64,000 bases of DNA from Candidatus Fimimorpha excrementavium (GTDB lineage: Bacteria > Bacillota > Clostridia > Lachnospirales > Lachnospiraceae), in NCBI GenBank assembly GCA_018710785.1, contig DVJD01000074.1:1-64000 (forward strand). The letters run 5' to 3'. Shown here in pieces: positions 29,198-38,480 of this stretch. The notes under the pieces are model-generated. The model saw only the letters and a list, made by a program, of their open reading frames with translations. It made no database searches and was not told the origin of the DNA. Made by a program: the position numbers and the translations under genes. Each line of letters starts with the position of its first letter. The stretch's first letter is position 1.

Positions 29198-29953
29198 CTA
29201 CTGAATCACATCCTGCATGGTATAAAGGCCATTTGCTTTTCCCTTCAAAAACTTTGCCGCCTGTACCGCACCTTTGGCAAATACGGCCTTTGAGAACGCT
29301 TCATGTTTCAATTCGATCACCTCGTCCGTCCCCGCAAAAATCACTTCGTGTTCTCCCACAATCGTTCCGCCTCTTATGGAGCTGATCCCGATTTCCTGAC
29401 TTTCCCTCTTCTTTCGCACATTGGTGCGGTCATAGGTATAGTGGTAGCGGTTTTGGCATGCTTCATTGACCGTGTCAGCCAGAAGGATGGCCGTGCCGCT
29501 GGGCGCATCTATTTTTTGATTGTGATGCTTTTCCACCAGCTCGATATCAAATCCCGCCTCACTCAAAGCAGGAGCGGCGGCCTTAAGAATCTTTACCAGG
29601 GTATTGATCCCCAGGGACATATTGTAAGACTGAACAATGGGAATCTGAGAGGCAGCCTCTCTCACATGATTTAACTGCCCCTCGGTCAGTCCGGTTGTAC
29701 AGAGAACCAGCGGAAATTTCTTTGCAACACATGCGTCAATCACCTGATCAGTGATCTTGGAGATGGTAAAGTCAATCACCGCATCCGCCTCACACGTACA
29801 TTCCTTAATGGATGGATAGACCGGATAGGAATAATATCCCTTATCTTCCAAATCGACGCCAGCCACAATGGTGACATCTTCCAATGGAGCGATCACCTCA
29901 TCCAGCATCCTTCCCATATGCCCATTGCATCCATTTATAATTACCCGTATCAT
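29198..29953 (-). CDS. dapB: 4-hydroxy-tetrahydrodipicolinate reductase
   Basis: MIRVIINGCNGHMGRMLDEVI, DFTI, EKHHNQKIDAPSGTAILLAD. Confidence 0.96.
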   Translation of the reverse strand: MIRVIINGCNGHMGRMLDEVIAPLEDVTIVAGVDLEDKGYYSYPVYPSIKECTCEADAVIDFTISKITDQVIDACVAKKFPLVLCTTGLTEGQLNHVREAASQIPIVQSYNMSLGINTLVKILKAAAPALSEAGFDIELVEKHHNQKIDAPSGTAILLADTVNEACQNRYHYTYDRTNVRKKRESQEIGISSIRGGTIVGEHEVIFAGTDEVIELKHEAFSKAVFAKGAVQAAKFLKGKANGLYTMQDVIQ

Positions 29954-29987
29954 TTCGTCACTCCTCCTCATTTGTTTCCGGTATGCT

Positions 29988-30872
29988 TTACAGAATACCG
30001 GCTTTTTCCATGGAATTTTTCAGCAGTTCCAGATGGGCTGGTGTAATTTCAGACAGCGGAGAACGAAGACCTCCTGCATTCCATCCCTGCAGTTTCATGG
30101 CAGCCTTAACCGGAATCGGATTTACCTCACAGAACAATGCATTGCAAAGGTCTATGGCGTCCAACTGCAGTCTTCTGCTCTTTTCCACATCGCCTTCCAA
30201 ATAGGACATTACCATATCATGGGTCATCCTCGGAGCCACATTGGAGAGTACCGAGATCACTCCGATTCCGCCCAGCGCCAAAAGAGGCACGATCTGATCA
30301 TCATTGCCGGAATAAATATCCAGACATCCGTCCGCCAGGGCCGCCAATTTTGCCACCTGAGAAATATTACCGCTGGCTTCCTTGATTCCCACGATGTTTT
30401 TCACATGTTTTGCCAGGTAGACCGCCGTCTCCGGTTCGATATTCACCCCTGTCCTGGACGGAACATTGTACATAATAATCGGAATGCTCACCTTACCTGC
30501 GATCTCTGTATAGTGGGAAATCAGGCCGTTCTGGGTCGCTTTGTTATAATACGGCGTCACCAAAAGCAGCGCGTCTGCCCCTGCTTCCTCTGCGTGTACA
30601 GAAAGGCGGATCGCCTCCGCGGTACTATTGGAACCGGTTCCGGCAATCACCGGCACACGTCCGGCCGTATGCTGAATGGCAAACCGAATGCATGCATCAT
30701 GTTCGTCATGGGACAGCGTGGCAGATTCCCCTGTGGTTCCGCAGATTATGATGGCATCTGTACCATTCTCAATCTGATTATCGATGATTTTTCCCAGTTC
30801 TTCATAGTTTACCTGATTGTCTTCTGTGAATGGTGTAATAATCGCCACTCCTGCGCCTTTAAATATAGCCAT
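29988..30872 (-). CDS. dapA: 4-hydroxy-tetrahydrodipicolinate synthase
   Basis: MAIFKGAGVAIITPFTEDNQVNYEELGKIIDNQIENGTDAIIICGTTGESATLS, PSRTGVNIEP, GIKEASGNI. Start at ATG 30872 (RBS GGGAGGG) rather than the tracked TTG. Confidence 0.96.
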   Translation of the reverse strand: MAIFKGAGVAIITPFTEDNQVNYEELGKIIDNQIENGTDAIIICGTTGESATLSHDEHDACIRFAIQHTAGRVPVIAGTGSNSTAEAIRLSVHAEEAGADALLLVTPYYNKATQNGLISHYTEIAGKVSIPIIMYNVPSRTGVNIEPETAVYLAKHVKNIVGIKEASGNISQVAKLAALADGCLDIYSGNDDQIVPLLALGGIGVISVLSNVAPRMTHDMVMSYLEGDVEKSRRLQLDAIDLCNALFCEVNPIPVKAAMKLQGWNAGGLRSPLSEITPAHLELLKNSMEKAGIL

Positions 30873-30898
30873 ATGAATCCCTCCCAATTTACGTGAAA

Positions 30899-31115
30899 AA
30901 GAGCCAACAAATGTCGGCTCTTAAAGATTCCTTATTTCTTCTTTAAGTAGCCCTCCATCTATTTCAGATGACAGTCATATGATTCTTCACCATATGCCCA
31001 GACAAAAACCTTAACGGCTGGCTCTGTCTTCGGCGTTTCGCCTTTCATCTGTCTTCTCCTATGCCGATTCATATCCAACAGATTACTCATCAACCACGCG
31101 ACCTCTACCTTCTTG
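30899..31115 (-). ncRNA. Lysine riboswitch (L-box) with expression platform upstream of dapA
   Basis: Minus strand carries L-box blocks in order: GGTAGAGGTCGCG...GATGAGTAATC; GATGAAAGGCGAAACGCCGAAGAC; CATATGACTGTCATCTGAAATAGATGGAGGGCTAC. These are followed by an alternative hairpin GGCTACTTAAAG/CTTTAAGAGCC and terminator AAGAGCCGAC-ATTT-GTTGGCTCTT-TTT (30899-30922). Confidence 0.9.
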
Positions 31116-31144
31116 CATAACTTGCTCTTTTCACTTTTTCTTCC

Positions 31145-31173
31145 AGTATACACCACCCCGTATCCGGTGTCAA
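31145..31173 (-). promoter_or_regulatory. Consensus sigma-A promoter for the L-box/dapAB transcript
   Basis: Minus strand TTGACA (31168-31173), 17-bp spacer, TATACT (31145-31150). Confidence 0.85.
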
Positions 31174-31200
31174 CGCGAAATTCAGCCGCCGTCGGCCGCG

Positions 31201-31839
31201 TTACCCTTCCTCCGGGATCATATCTTCCAGTTTGCTGACAGAAACCTCATAAGCAACCCGCTTTTCCGTCTCCGTATCACTGATTCTTTTTGTATATTCC
31301 CTGCTCTGAACCCTTCCCCATATCCTTAACCGGCTTCCGACCAGGAACTGAGACGCATATCTGGCATTTCTTCCCCAGGCAATGCACGGAATATAATCCG
31401 ATTTTCCATATGGACGATTGACGGCGATCAGCAGGTCGGCGATTTCTCTTCCCAGCGGCGTCTTTCTGTAAATCGGTTCTTTGCAGATAAATCCATCCAG
31501 AAAAATCTGATTCGTTTTTGTGTAATCGGTAAAGGATTCCATGAAAGAAAATTCTCTCACAAAAATGGAAAGCACCAGACGATTCTTCAGGCCCTCATGC
31601 CGATTATAGGAGCGGAACTGACCGATGGCCTCCATCGTCTGACCCCTGTAATCCGCATGCACATCAATCAGGCGTTCTGATATCATAAGCGGTATTACAT
31701 CCACCTGGTCACTCAGGCGGTTGACGGCCAGCTCCAATATGTAAAATCCTTCTCCAAATACTTCATGGCTGAACGTAAATTCAGAAATGACCTCTCCGAT
31801 GACACTCACCCTGTTGTTTTCAATCATTTTTTCTGACAT
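31201..31839 (-). CDS. Single-stranded DNA-binding-like protein with two OB-type halves
   Basis: 212 aa; second half NQIFLDGFICKEPIYRKTPLGREIADLLIAVNRPYGKSDYIPCIAWGRNARYASQFLVGSRLRIWGRVQSREY is SSB-like; N-terminal half (NNRVSVIGEVISEFTFSHEVFGEGFYILELAV) looks like a diverged copy. Confidence 0.75.
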   Translation of the reverse strand: MSEKMIENNRVSVIGEVISEFTFSHEVFGEGFYILELAVNRLSDQVDVIPLMISERLIDVHADYRGQTMEAIGQFRSYNRHEGLKNRLVLSIFVREFSFMESFTDYTKTNQIFLDGFICKEPIYRKTPLGREIADLLIAVNRPYGKSDYIPCIAWGRNARYASQFLVGSRLRIWGRVQSREYTKRISDTETEKRVAYEVSVSKLEDMIPEEG

Positions 31840-32011
31840 AGTATTTCTCCTTCCAATGGCTTACTTATATGAATCCACCCGCTCTTATCAGGTGTTCAAT
31901 CCAATATACGTATAGATTAGCGTGAATATGAAAAAATTTCATTAGTATTCAATCGCAATTTTCTTGCCATTGTGTCGGGTTTTGTCAGATTTTCATGAAA
32001 AAACGCGTAAA

Positions 32012-33403
32012 TTAAGCCTCCAGAAGGAATGCCACGTATCCCTTTTTCGCTTCATAGATATCTGCCTTACTGCAGATCTCCCACGGCGCGTGCATGGAAA
32101 GCACCGGTACGCCGCTGTCGATCACCTGCATTCCGTATCTTGCGGAAATATAAGCGATGGTTCCGCCGCCGCCCTGGTCTACCTTGCCCAGCTCCGCTGT
32201 CTGGAACGCCACATGGTGCTTTTCCATGATGGCACGGATTTCAGCGATATATTCCGGGTTGGCGTCGTTGGAGCCGCTCTTTCCGCCCCTTCCGGTAAAC
32301 TTATTAAACGTCAGTCCCTTGCCGAAATAGGCCGCATTCTTCTTTTCCATCACAGACGGATAATTGGGATCAAAGGCGGCGCTGACATCAGAAGAAAGCA
32401 TCTTCGAATTTTTCAGGGCTCTGCGCACATTGAGACCGCTGTACATTCCCAAACGATCCAGCACTTCTGCCACAACATTTTCAAAGAAGTTGGAATCCAT
32501 GCCGGTGGCTCCGACACTTCCGATTTCCTCCTTATCCACCAGCAGGCACACGCCGGTGCGTTCCAGTTCACCCACTTCCAGAAGTGCCTTCATGGAAGTA
32601 TACGCGCATACACGGTCGTCCTGTCCGTAACCGATTACCATACTTCTGTCGAAGCCGAAATCCCTTGCTTTTCCGGCCGGAACCACTTCCAGTTCCGCGG
32701 AAAGGAAATCTTCTTCTTCCACATCATAGGTTTCTTTTAAGAATTTCAGAATCTGCGCCTTTACCGCATCCTTTTCCTCGCCCTGAAGCGGCTGGCTTCC
32801 CACCAGCACGTTCAAATCTTCCCCTTCAATCACGGTGCGGGCTTTTTTCTCCATCTGGTCTGCGGACAGATGGATCAGAAGATCCGTGATTCCAACCACA
32901 GGATCCTCTTCCTTTTCACCGATTTCCACATCCACCACGGTTCCATCCTTTTTTACGATGACGCCGTGGATGGCCAGCGGAAGGGTTACCCACTGATATT
33001 TCTTGATTCCTCCGTAGTAATGGGTGTCCAAAAGAGCCATATCCGTATCTTCATACAATGGATTTTGCTTAATGTCGATTCTCGGCGAATCAATATGAGC
33101 TCCCAGGATATTCATTCCTTCCGTAAGAGGACGTTTTCCGATTTTAAACAATGCGATGGCTTTTCCCATGATCTGCGCATAGACACAATCCCCGGCTTTC
33201 AATGTCTCCCCATTTTTGATCACTTCATCCAGATCCCGGTATCCGGCTTCTTTTGCCTGACGGATGGTTTCCTTTACGCATTTTCTTTCTGTCTTTCCTT
33301 CTGTGATAAATGCCTTATATCCTTCATTTAAACCATTCAATTCCTTGAGAGCCGCTTCATCATAGCTCTTCCAAACATTTTCTCTTTCCATTTCTGCCTC
33401 CAC
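32012..33403 (-). CDS. M18 family aminopeptidase
   Basis: GAHIDSPRIDIKQNPLYED, DKEEIGSVGATGM, SAAFDPNYPSVMEKKNAAYFGKGLTFNKFTGRGGKSGSNDA. Confidence 0.92.
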   Translation of the reverse strand: MEAEMERENVWKSYDEAALKELNGLNEGYKAFITEGKTERKCVKETIRQAKEAGYRDLDEVIKNGETLKAGDCVYAQIMGKAIALFKIGKRPLTEGMNILGAHIDSPRIDIKQNPLYEDTDMALLDTHYYGGIKKYQWVTLPLAIHGVIVKKDGTVVDVEIGEKEEDPVVGITDLLIHLSADQMEKKARTVIEGEDLNVLVGSQPLQGEEKDAVKAQILKFLKETYDVEEEDFLSAELEVVPAGKARDFGFDRSMVIGYGQDDRVCAYTSMKALLEVGELERTGVCLLVDKEEIGSVGATGMDSNFFENVVAEVLDRLGMYSGLNVRRALKNSKMLSSDVSAAFDPNYPSVMEKKNAAYFGKGLTFNKFTGRGGKSGSNDANPEYIAEIRAIMEKHHVAFQTAELGKVDQGGGGTIAYISARYGMQVIDSGVPVLSMHAPWEICSKADIYEAKKGYVAFLLEA

Positions 33404-33494
33404 TTATTTCGTTTTTTATTCTGGTTAAGCGAATGTTTGCAATCCGCTTCGCGATTTTCTCATAACCGAAAAACCTCTTCCCAGCTTCATTCGA

Positions 33495-35303
33495 TTAAAT
33501 TTCTCTGGTATATTTCTTCAGCCACTCTTTTTCTTCCGGTTCCAGATAGGGTGATACTTTCTCATATACCATTTTATGATAGTCATTCAGAAGTTTCCGT
33601 TCCCGTTTCGTCATGGCCTCCGGATCCACTGCATCCAGATCAATGGGGGCATACGTCACGGTCTCAAAGCGCATGAACTGACCGTACTCATTCTTCTCAT
33701 CTTCTACACAGATCAATTCATTCTCGGTACGGATTCCAAATTCCCCCTCCAGATAAACACCGGGTTCATCCGTGGTCACCATACCCGCTTCCAGGATGGC
33801 GCCGTCATTTCTCTCAGGCACATGTTTCCAGCGGAATCCATTGGGGGCTTCATGGACATTCAAGAGATAGCCGATTCCGTGACCGGTACCGCAACGGTAA
33901 TCCATACCCAGATCCCAGAGAGGGCCGCGGCTTAAAATATCCAGATTCAATCCGCTGCATCCGTAAAGAAACTTCGCCGCAGCCAGATTCAGATTACTCC
34001 GCAGCACAATGGTAAAATATTCTTTCTGTTTTTCCGTAATGGGTCCCAACGCCATGGTTCTGGTGATATCCGTGGAGCCCTCCAGATAGTGGGCGCCGGA
34101 ATCCACCAAAAGAAATCCCTCCGGCTTTAACTGCGCGCAGCTTTCTTCTGTGGCGCTGTAATGCATCATGGCTCCATTGGCCTGGTAGGCACTGATGGTA
34201 TCAAAGCTTAAATCCACAAAATTTTCCTGTTCTTTTCTTCGGTCAGCCAGATAATCGGCTGTCGTAATTTCCGTCATCGGAATCTTTCCAATATTGGTTT
34301 TGAGCCAGTACATATATTTTGTGAACGCCACGCCATCCTTCACATGGGCTTTCCGGATATTCTCAATCTCCGTGGGATTTTTGACCGCTTTCATCAAAAG
34401 GGTGGGATTGGGGCGGTTGATGATCTCCACGCCCTTGGGAAGACTGTTTGTAATCCGATAATTTACTTTACTGCAGTCCATCCATACATGGCTTGTCTCC
34501 GGAATCGCCTTCACTGCGTCATAAATTTCTTCATACCCGCGGATGGTCACGCCGTATTCGCGAAACGCGGCGCGGATCGTATCGTTTAACACCTCTTCAT
34601 TGACGAAAAACTCTGCCCTATCCTGTGTCAGGATCACAAAGGATAACACAATGGGAAAATGCGTGGCATCATTTCCGCGGATATTGAACAGCCAGGCAAT
34701 GTCATCCAGGGAGGTCAGGATATGCGTATCGGCTCCGGCCTTCTCCATTTCTTCTCTGACACGCGCCATTTTGCTCTGGGCAGACTCTCCTGCGTATGTT
34801 TCATCCAAAAGCCAGGCCGGTTCTTTGGAAAGGGCCGGGCGGTCTTCCCAGATGAGGCCGATCAGATCTTCCTCCACCTTCAGCGAACCGTGCTTTTCTC
34901 CGACGATGGCTTCCAGATTCTGTCCCTCTGCCGTGTTGACCACTCTACCGTCAAATCCAAGGCATCCGCCCTCCGGCAGTTTCTCTTTTATGAATTCTTC
35001 CACCGTCGGTACGCCCTCTACTCCCATTTTGTAGAGTTCCACTTCGCTGCCTTTTAACTGATTGGCCGCCTGGATAAAATAACGTCCATCCGTCCAGAGC
35101 CCGGATTCCTTCTTTGTAATCACTGCCACACCGGCGGAACCGGTAAACCCTGTGATAAATCTTCTCGCCTTAAAATATTCTCCCACATATTCTGATTCAT
35201 GGAAATCAGCTGTGGGAACCATGTAAATATCCATGCCGCGCTTCTCCATTTCTCCTCGAAGCGCCTGGATTCTTTCATTCACCATGTCAAATCCCTCCAT
35301 CAT
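33495..35303 (-). CDS. M24 family Xaa-Pro aminopeptidase (AMPP type, with two creatinase N domains)
   Basis: 602 aa; N-terminal creatinase-like domains, C-terminal FLLVDSGAHYLEGSTDITRTMALG, GTGHGIGYLLNVHEAP, TDEPGVYLEGEFGIRTEN. Confidence 0.92.
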   Translation of the reverse strand: MMEGFDMVNERIQALRGEMEKRGMDIYMVPTADFHESEYVGEYFKARRFITGFTGSAGVAVITKKESGLWTDGRYFIQAANQLKGSEVELYKMGVEGVPTVEEFIKEKLPEGGCLGFDGRVVNTAEGQNLEAIVGEKHGSLKVEEDLIGLIWEDRPALSKEPAWLLDETYAGESAQSKMARVREEMEKAGADTHILTSLDDIAWLFNIRGNDATHFPIVLSFVILTQDRAEFFVNEEVLNDTIRAAFREYGVTIRGYEEIYDAVKAIPETSHVWMDCSKVNYRITNSLPKGVEIINRPNPTLLMKAVKNPTEIENIRKAHVKDGVAFTKYMYWLKTNIGKIPMTEITTADYLADRRKEQENFVDLSFDTISAYQANGAMMHYSATEESCAQLKPEGFLLVDSGAHYLEGSTDITRTMALGPITEKQKEYFTIVLRSNLNLAAAKFLYGCSGLNLDILSRGPLWDLGMDYRCGTGHGIGYLLNVHEAPNGFRWKHVPERNDGAILEAGMVTTDEPGVYLEGEFGIRTENELICVEDEKNEYGQFMRFETVTYAPIDLDAVDPEAMTKRERKLLNDYHKMVYEKVSPYLEPEEKEWLKKYTREI

Positions 35304-35363
35304 CTTAAACTTAAATATATATTTTCCGCCCCGGTCTCATGGGTGAAACTGAGACGGGAAATT

Positions 35364-36344
35364 TCATTCAATCCGAAATGGGTCTTCCTCCCCTTCCAGC
35401 TCCTGCCTGCAGCTTCGGATGGAATACTCTACCATGTCGCTGACCGCCTGATCAGTGAAGAATGCCGTATGGGGCGTCAGAATCACTCCAGGGGTATTGG
35501 CCAGCACCGCCATCTGCCGATGGCAGATATTCTGATCCTTAAAATCCTGATAGTAAATACGCTGTTCGTCCTCCAGAACATCGAGAGCAGCTCCGCCGAT
35601 TTTTCCGGACTCCAGGCCTTCGATCAGGGCTTCTGTATCAATCAGAGATCCACGGGCCGTATTCACAAGGATCACTCCGTCCTTCATCCCGGCGATGGTT
35701 TCCCGATTAACCATATGGTGGGATTCTTTCGTGGACGGAGCGTGGAAGGTGATCACATCCGCTTCCTGAAACAGCCTGTCCAGAGGAACGTATTCCGCCA
35801 TCTTATTTACCGCTTCCTTTTCGTATAAATCATAGGCCAGGATACGGCATCCAAATCCCTGCAGATGTCCGATGACGGTCTCGCCGATCCGCCCTGTCCC
35901 CACGACACCCACGGTCAGATTGCGCAGCTCCCTGCCCTGGACTCCTCTCAGAGTAAAGTCCTGTCCGAAGTACCGCCTCGCAATGATTCCCACTTTTCTC
36001 ACTGCCATCAGAATGAGCATCACCGCATAATCGGCCACACTGTATGGAGAGTAGGACACATTGCTGACTGTGATCCCCATCTCAGCCGCCGCCAGACGGT
36101 CAATGTGGTCATATCCCACGGTCCGTGTGGAGATATGGCGCACGCCTGCGTCCTTCCATCTGCAAATCAGCTCCCGGTCCACCGGCGTAGTGATAATACT
36201 GACGCAGTCACATCCCTCCATCTGTCCGGCATTCTCCAAACTGGGCGCATCCTCCCTTATGATCACTTCCATCCCATACTTTTTTCCGTAGGATTCAAAA
36301 TAAATTTTTTCATCTTCCCGCACACTATATGCCAGCAGCTTCAT
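35364..36344 (-). CDS. D-isomer-specific 2-hydroxyacid dehydrogenase (D-lactate dehydrogenase-like)
   Basis: VGVVGTGRIGETVIGHLQGFGCRILAYD (Rossmann), VNTARGSLIDTEALIEGLESGKIGGAALDVLEDE. Confidence 0.92.
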   Translation of the reverse strand: MKLLAYSVREDEKIYFESYGKKYGMEVIIREDAPSLENAGQMEGCDCVSIITTPVDRELICRWKDAGVRHISTRTVGYDHIDRLAAAEMGITVSNVSYSPYSVADYAVMLILMAVRKVGIIARRYFGQDFTLRGVQGRELRNLTVGVVGTGRIGETVIGHLQGFGCRILAYDLYEKEAVNKMAEYVPLDRLFQEADVITFHAPSTKESHHMVNRETIAGMKDGVILVNTARGSLIDTEALIEGLESGKIGGAALDVLEDEQRIYYQDFKDQNICHRQMAVLANTPGVILTPHTAFFTDQAVSDMVEYSIRSCRQELEGEEDPFRIE

Positions 36345-36382
36345 CCTTCATCGCTCCTCATTCTATTAATCTTCATTAGGTA

Positions 36383-36681
36383 ATTGCGAAACTCTCAAAG
36401 CCGCGTAACCTCTCATCTCTCGATTCCCTCTATCCCAATCGCTCCTCACCAATTCTTCTGTTTCTGGAAAACATTCACAGGCCGGAGAGAGCGAACCGTT
36501 TTCCTGACGGGCTTTGAAAAACATCGGTACTTGATTTTTCCAGCCGGACACGGCGCCGAAAAATCTTAGTACCGCTACGTTTTTCACGAGCGAGAGCGCC
36601 CCGACAGGGAAACGGTTCGCTCTCTCCGGCCGTTCGGGATTTCACTTTGAACTCTCTATTCCTGCCTATGAGTTTCACAAT
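36383..36681. repeat. ~299-bp palindromic MITE-like/structured element with terminal inverted repeats
   Basis: Termini ATTGCGAAACTC (36383-36394) and GAGTTTCACAAT (36670-36681) are inverted repeats with one mismatch. Inner imperfect palindrome 36480-36631: GGCCGGAGAGAGCGAACCGTTTTCCTG...CAGGGAAACGGTTCGCTCTCTCCGGCC. Confidence 0.75.
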
Positions 36682-36786
36682 CGCCCATCAATCTTCCTGC
36701 AAATCCTGATATGATTATAGCAATTTCCCATTATTTTTCAACTGTAAATCCCGTCATTTTATAGTCGAAACGGATTAATGCGTTGA

Positions 36787-38142
36787 TCATGGGCGTTCTT
36801 CCTCCGTTTCTCCCAGCGTCTTGATGAAATCCAGATATTCTGAGATCTTCTTTTCATAACCATTTTCCGTCGGGCGGTAAAATTCGGCATCCTCCATTCC
36901 AAAGGGCAGATATTGCTGCTTCACGTAGTGGTACGGGTAGTCATGGGCATACCGGTATCCCAGCCCATGCCCCAGCTTGGCAGCCCCTTTGTAATGGGCA
37001 TCCTGCAGATACGGCGGAATCACTGCGGTACGGTCCGCTCCCACCCGCTCCATGGCCTCATCCACGGCTACGTAGGCCGCGTTGCTCTTTGGCGCGGATG
37101 CCACATAAGTGACTGCCTGGGATAAAACGATCCTTGCTTCCGGCATTCCAAGGCGCTCTACGGCCTGGGCTGCCGCCACCGCGACTACTAAAGCCTGCGG
37201 ATCTGCATTTCCCACATCTTCCGCCGCGCAGATCATGATCCTGCGCGCGATAAATTTAATATCCTCTCCCGCATACAGCATCCTGGCCAGATAATAAACC
37301 GCTGCATTGGGATCCGAACCGCGCATGCTTTTGATGAATGCGCTTACGGTATCATAGTGGTTATCCCCACTTTTATCATAGCGGACCACCCTCTTCTGAA
37401 TACATTCCTGGGCCACTTCCAGAGTGATATGAATCATTCCGTCACCGGATCGCTCTGTCGTCAAAATCCCAAGTTCCAGGGCATTCAGCGCTGCCCTGGC
37501 ATCCCCGTTTGCCACATCGCTCAGAAACTCCAGCGCATCTTCCTCCAGCACAGCATCATAACTGCCCATTCCTTTTACCCGATCGGAGACTGCCCGAAGC
37601 AGAAGTTCCCAGATGTCCTGCTTTTCCAGGGCTTTCAGTTCAAAAATCACAGAGCGGGACAGCAGCGCCCCATTCACTTCAAAATATGGATTTTCTGTCG
37701 TCGCACCGATTAAAATCAGAGTTCCGTCCTCCACAAACGGTAGCAAATAATCCTGCTGTCCTTTGTTAAACCGGTGGATTTCATCCACAAACAGAATCGT
37801 CTTTCTCTGATACATGCCCAGATTGTTTTTTGCCTTCTCCACCACTTCTTCCATATCTTTTTTTCCGGCCACAGTGGCATTGATCTGTAAAAACGCCGCA
37901 CTGGTGGTATGGGCGATCACCTTGGCCAGCGTCGTCTTTCCGGTCCCCGGAGGCCCATAAAAAATGACGGAGCTGAGCTTGTCCGCCTGAATCGCCCGGT
38001 ATAACAGTTTGTCCTTTCCGATGATATGACGCTGTCCCACCACTTCATCGAGGGTAGTCGGACGCATGCGGGATGCCAGCGGCGCTTCTTTCTCCATGGT
38101 ATTTTGTCTCATATAATCAAATAAATCCACAGTTTCCTCCAA
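36787..38142 (-). CDS. rarA: Replication-associated recombination protein RarA/MgsA (AAA+ ATPase)
   Basis: [58 protein letters not shown]. Start may be GTG at 38130. Confidence 0.94.
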   Translation of the reverse strand: MEETVDLFDYMRQNTMEKEAPLASRMRPTTLDEVVGQRHIIGKDKLLYRAIQADKLSSVIFYGPPGTGKTTLAKVIAHTTSAAFLQINATVAGKKDMEEVVEKAKNNLGMYQRKTILFVDEIHRFNKGQQDYLLPFVEDGTLILIGATTENPYFEVNGALLSRSVIFELKALEKQDIWELLLRAVSDRVKGMGSYDAVLEEDALEFLSDVANGDARAALNALELGILTTERSGDGMIHITLEVAQECIQKRVVRYDKSGDNHYDTVSAFIKSMRGSDPNAAVYYLARMLYAGEDIKFIARRIMICAAEDVGNADPQALVVAVAAAQAVERLGMPEARIVLSQAVTYVASAPKSNAAYVAVDEAMERVGADRTAVIPPYLQDAHYKGAAKLGHGLGYRYAHDYPYHYVKQQYLPFGMEDAEFYRPTENGYEKKISEYLDFIKTLGETEEERP

Positions 38143-38147
38143 ACACG

Positions 38148-38212
38148 AAACCGCTGTCTCTTGATGAGAGCATCAGAATCTCTGAGGCACGTTTCAAGAT
38201 AAACAGCGGCTT
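38148..38212 (-). terminator. Hairpin between the HPr-like gene and rarA (possible terminator)
   Basis: Outer arms AAGCCGCTGT / ACAGCGGTTT on the minus strand with inner TCTTGA/TCAAGA pairing; weak T-run. Confidence 0.5.
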
Positions 38213-38222
38213 TCTTCATCAT

Positions 38223-38480
38223 TTATTGCTGACCAGACAAGAACTGCTCCATTTTTTTGACTGCATTGTCCTCATCGTTTCCTTCTGCGCAGATTTTAAT
38301 CTGTTCTCCCTTGTTGAATCCCAACGTCATCATACCCATGATACTTTTTGCGTTTACTCTTTTAGAACCACTTTCCAGATAGATGGAGCTGTCATACTGG
38401 CTGGCAACCTGTACCAACATCGCCACTGGACTGTGTTCAATTCCAGACGGAATAGCTACGGTGACTGTCTTAGAAATCAT
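38223..38480 (-). CDS. HPr-family phosphocarrier-like protein, Crh-like (Glu at position 15, Ser at 46)
   Basis: MISKTVTVAIPSGIEHSPVAMLVQ...KRVNAKSIMGMMTLGF; sits immediately downstream of whiA. Confidence 0.85.
   Translation of the reverse strand: MISKTVTVAIPSGIEHSPVAMLVQVASQYDSSIYLESGSKRVNAKSIMGMMTLGFNKGEQIKICAEGNDEDNAVKKMEQFLSGQQ

Noticed and set aside
30932-30958. Possible leader peptide MEGYLKKK* with three Lys codons before the dapA terminator
   Set aside because: No good RBS, and the sequence is explained as the L-box P1/antiterminator strand (GGAGGGCTACTTAAAG). A ribosome stalled there would also block the antiterminator, the wrong polarity.
30959-31156. 65-aa minus-strand ORF upstream of dapA
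   Set aside because: It lies inside the lysine riboswitch; the conserved blocks are RNA motifs, so coding is unlikely.
36366-36678. ORFs 36366..36587 and 36475..36678 (minus)
   Set aside because: Both span the palindromic element in different frames; treated as spurious translations of a repeat.
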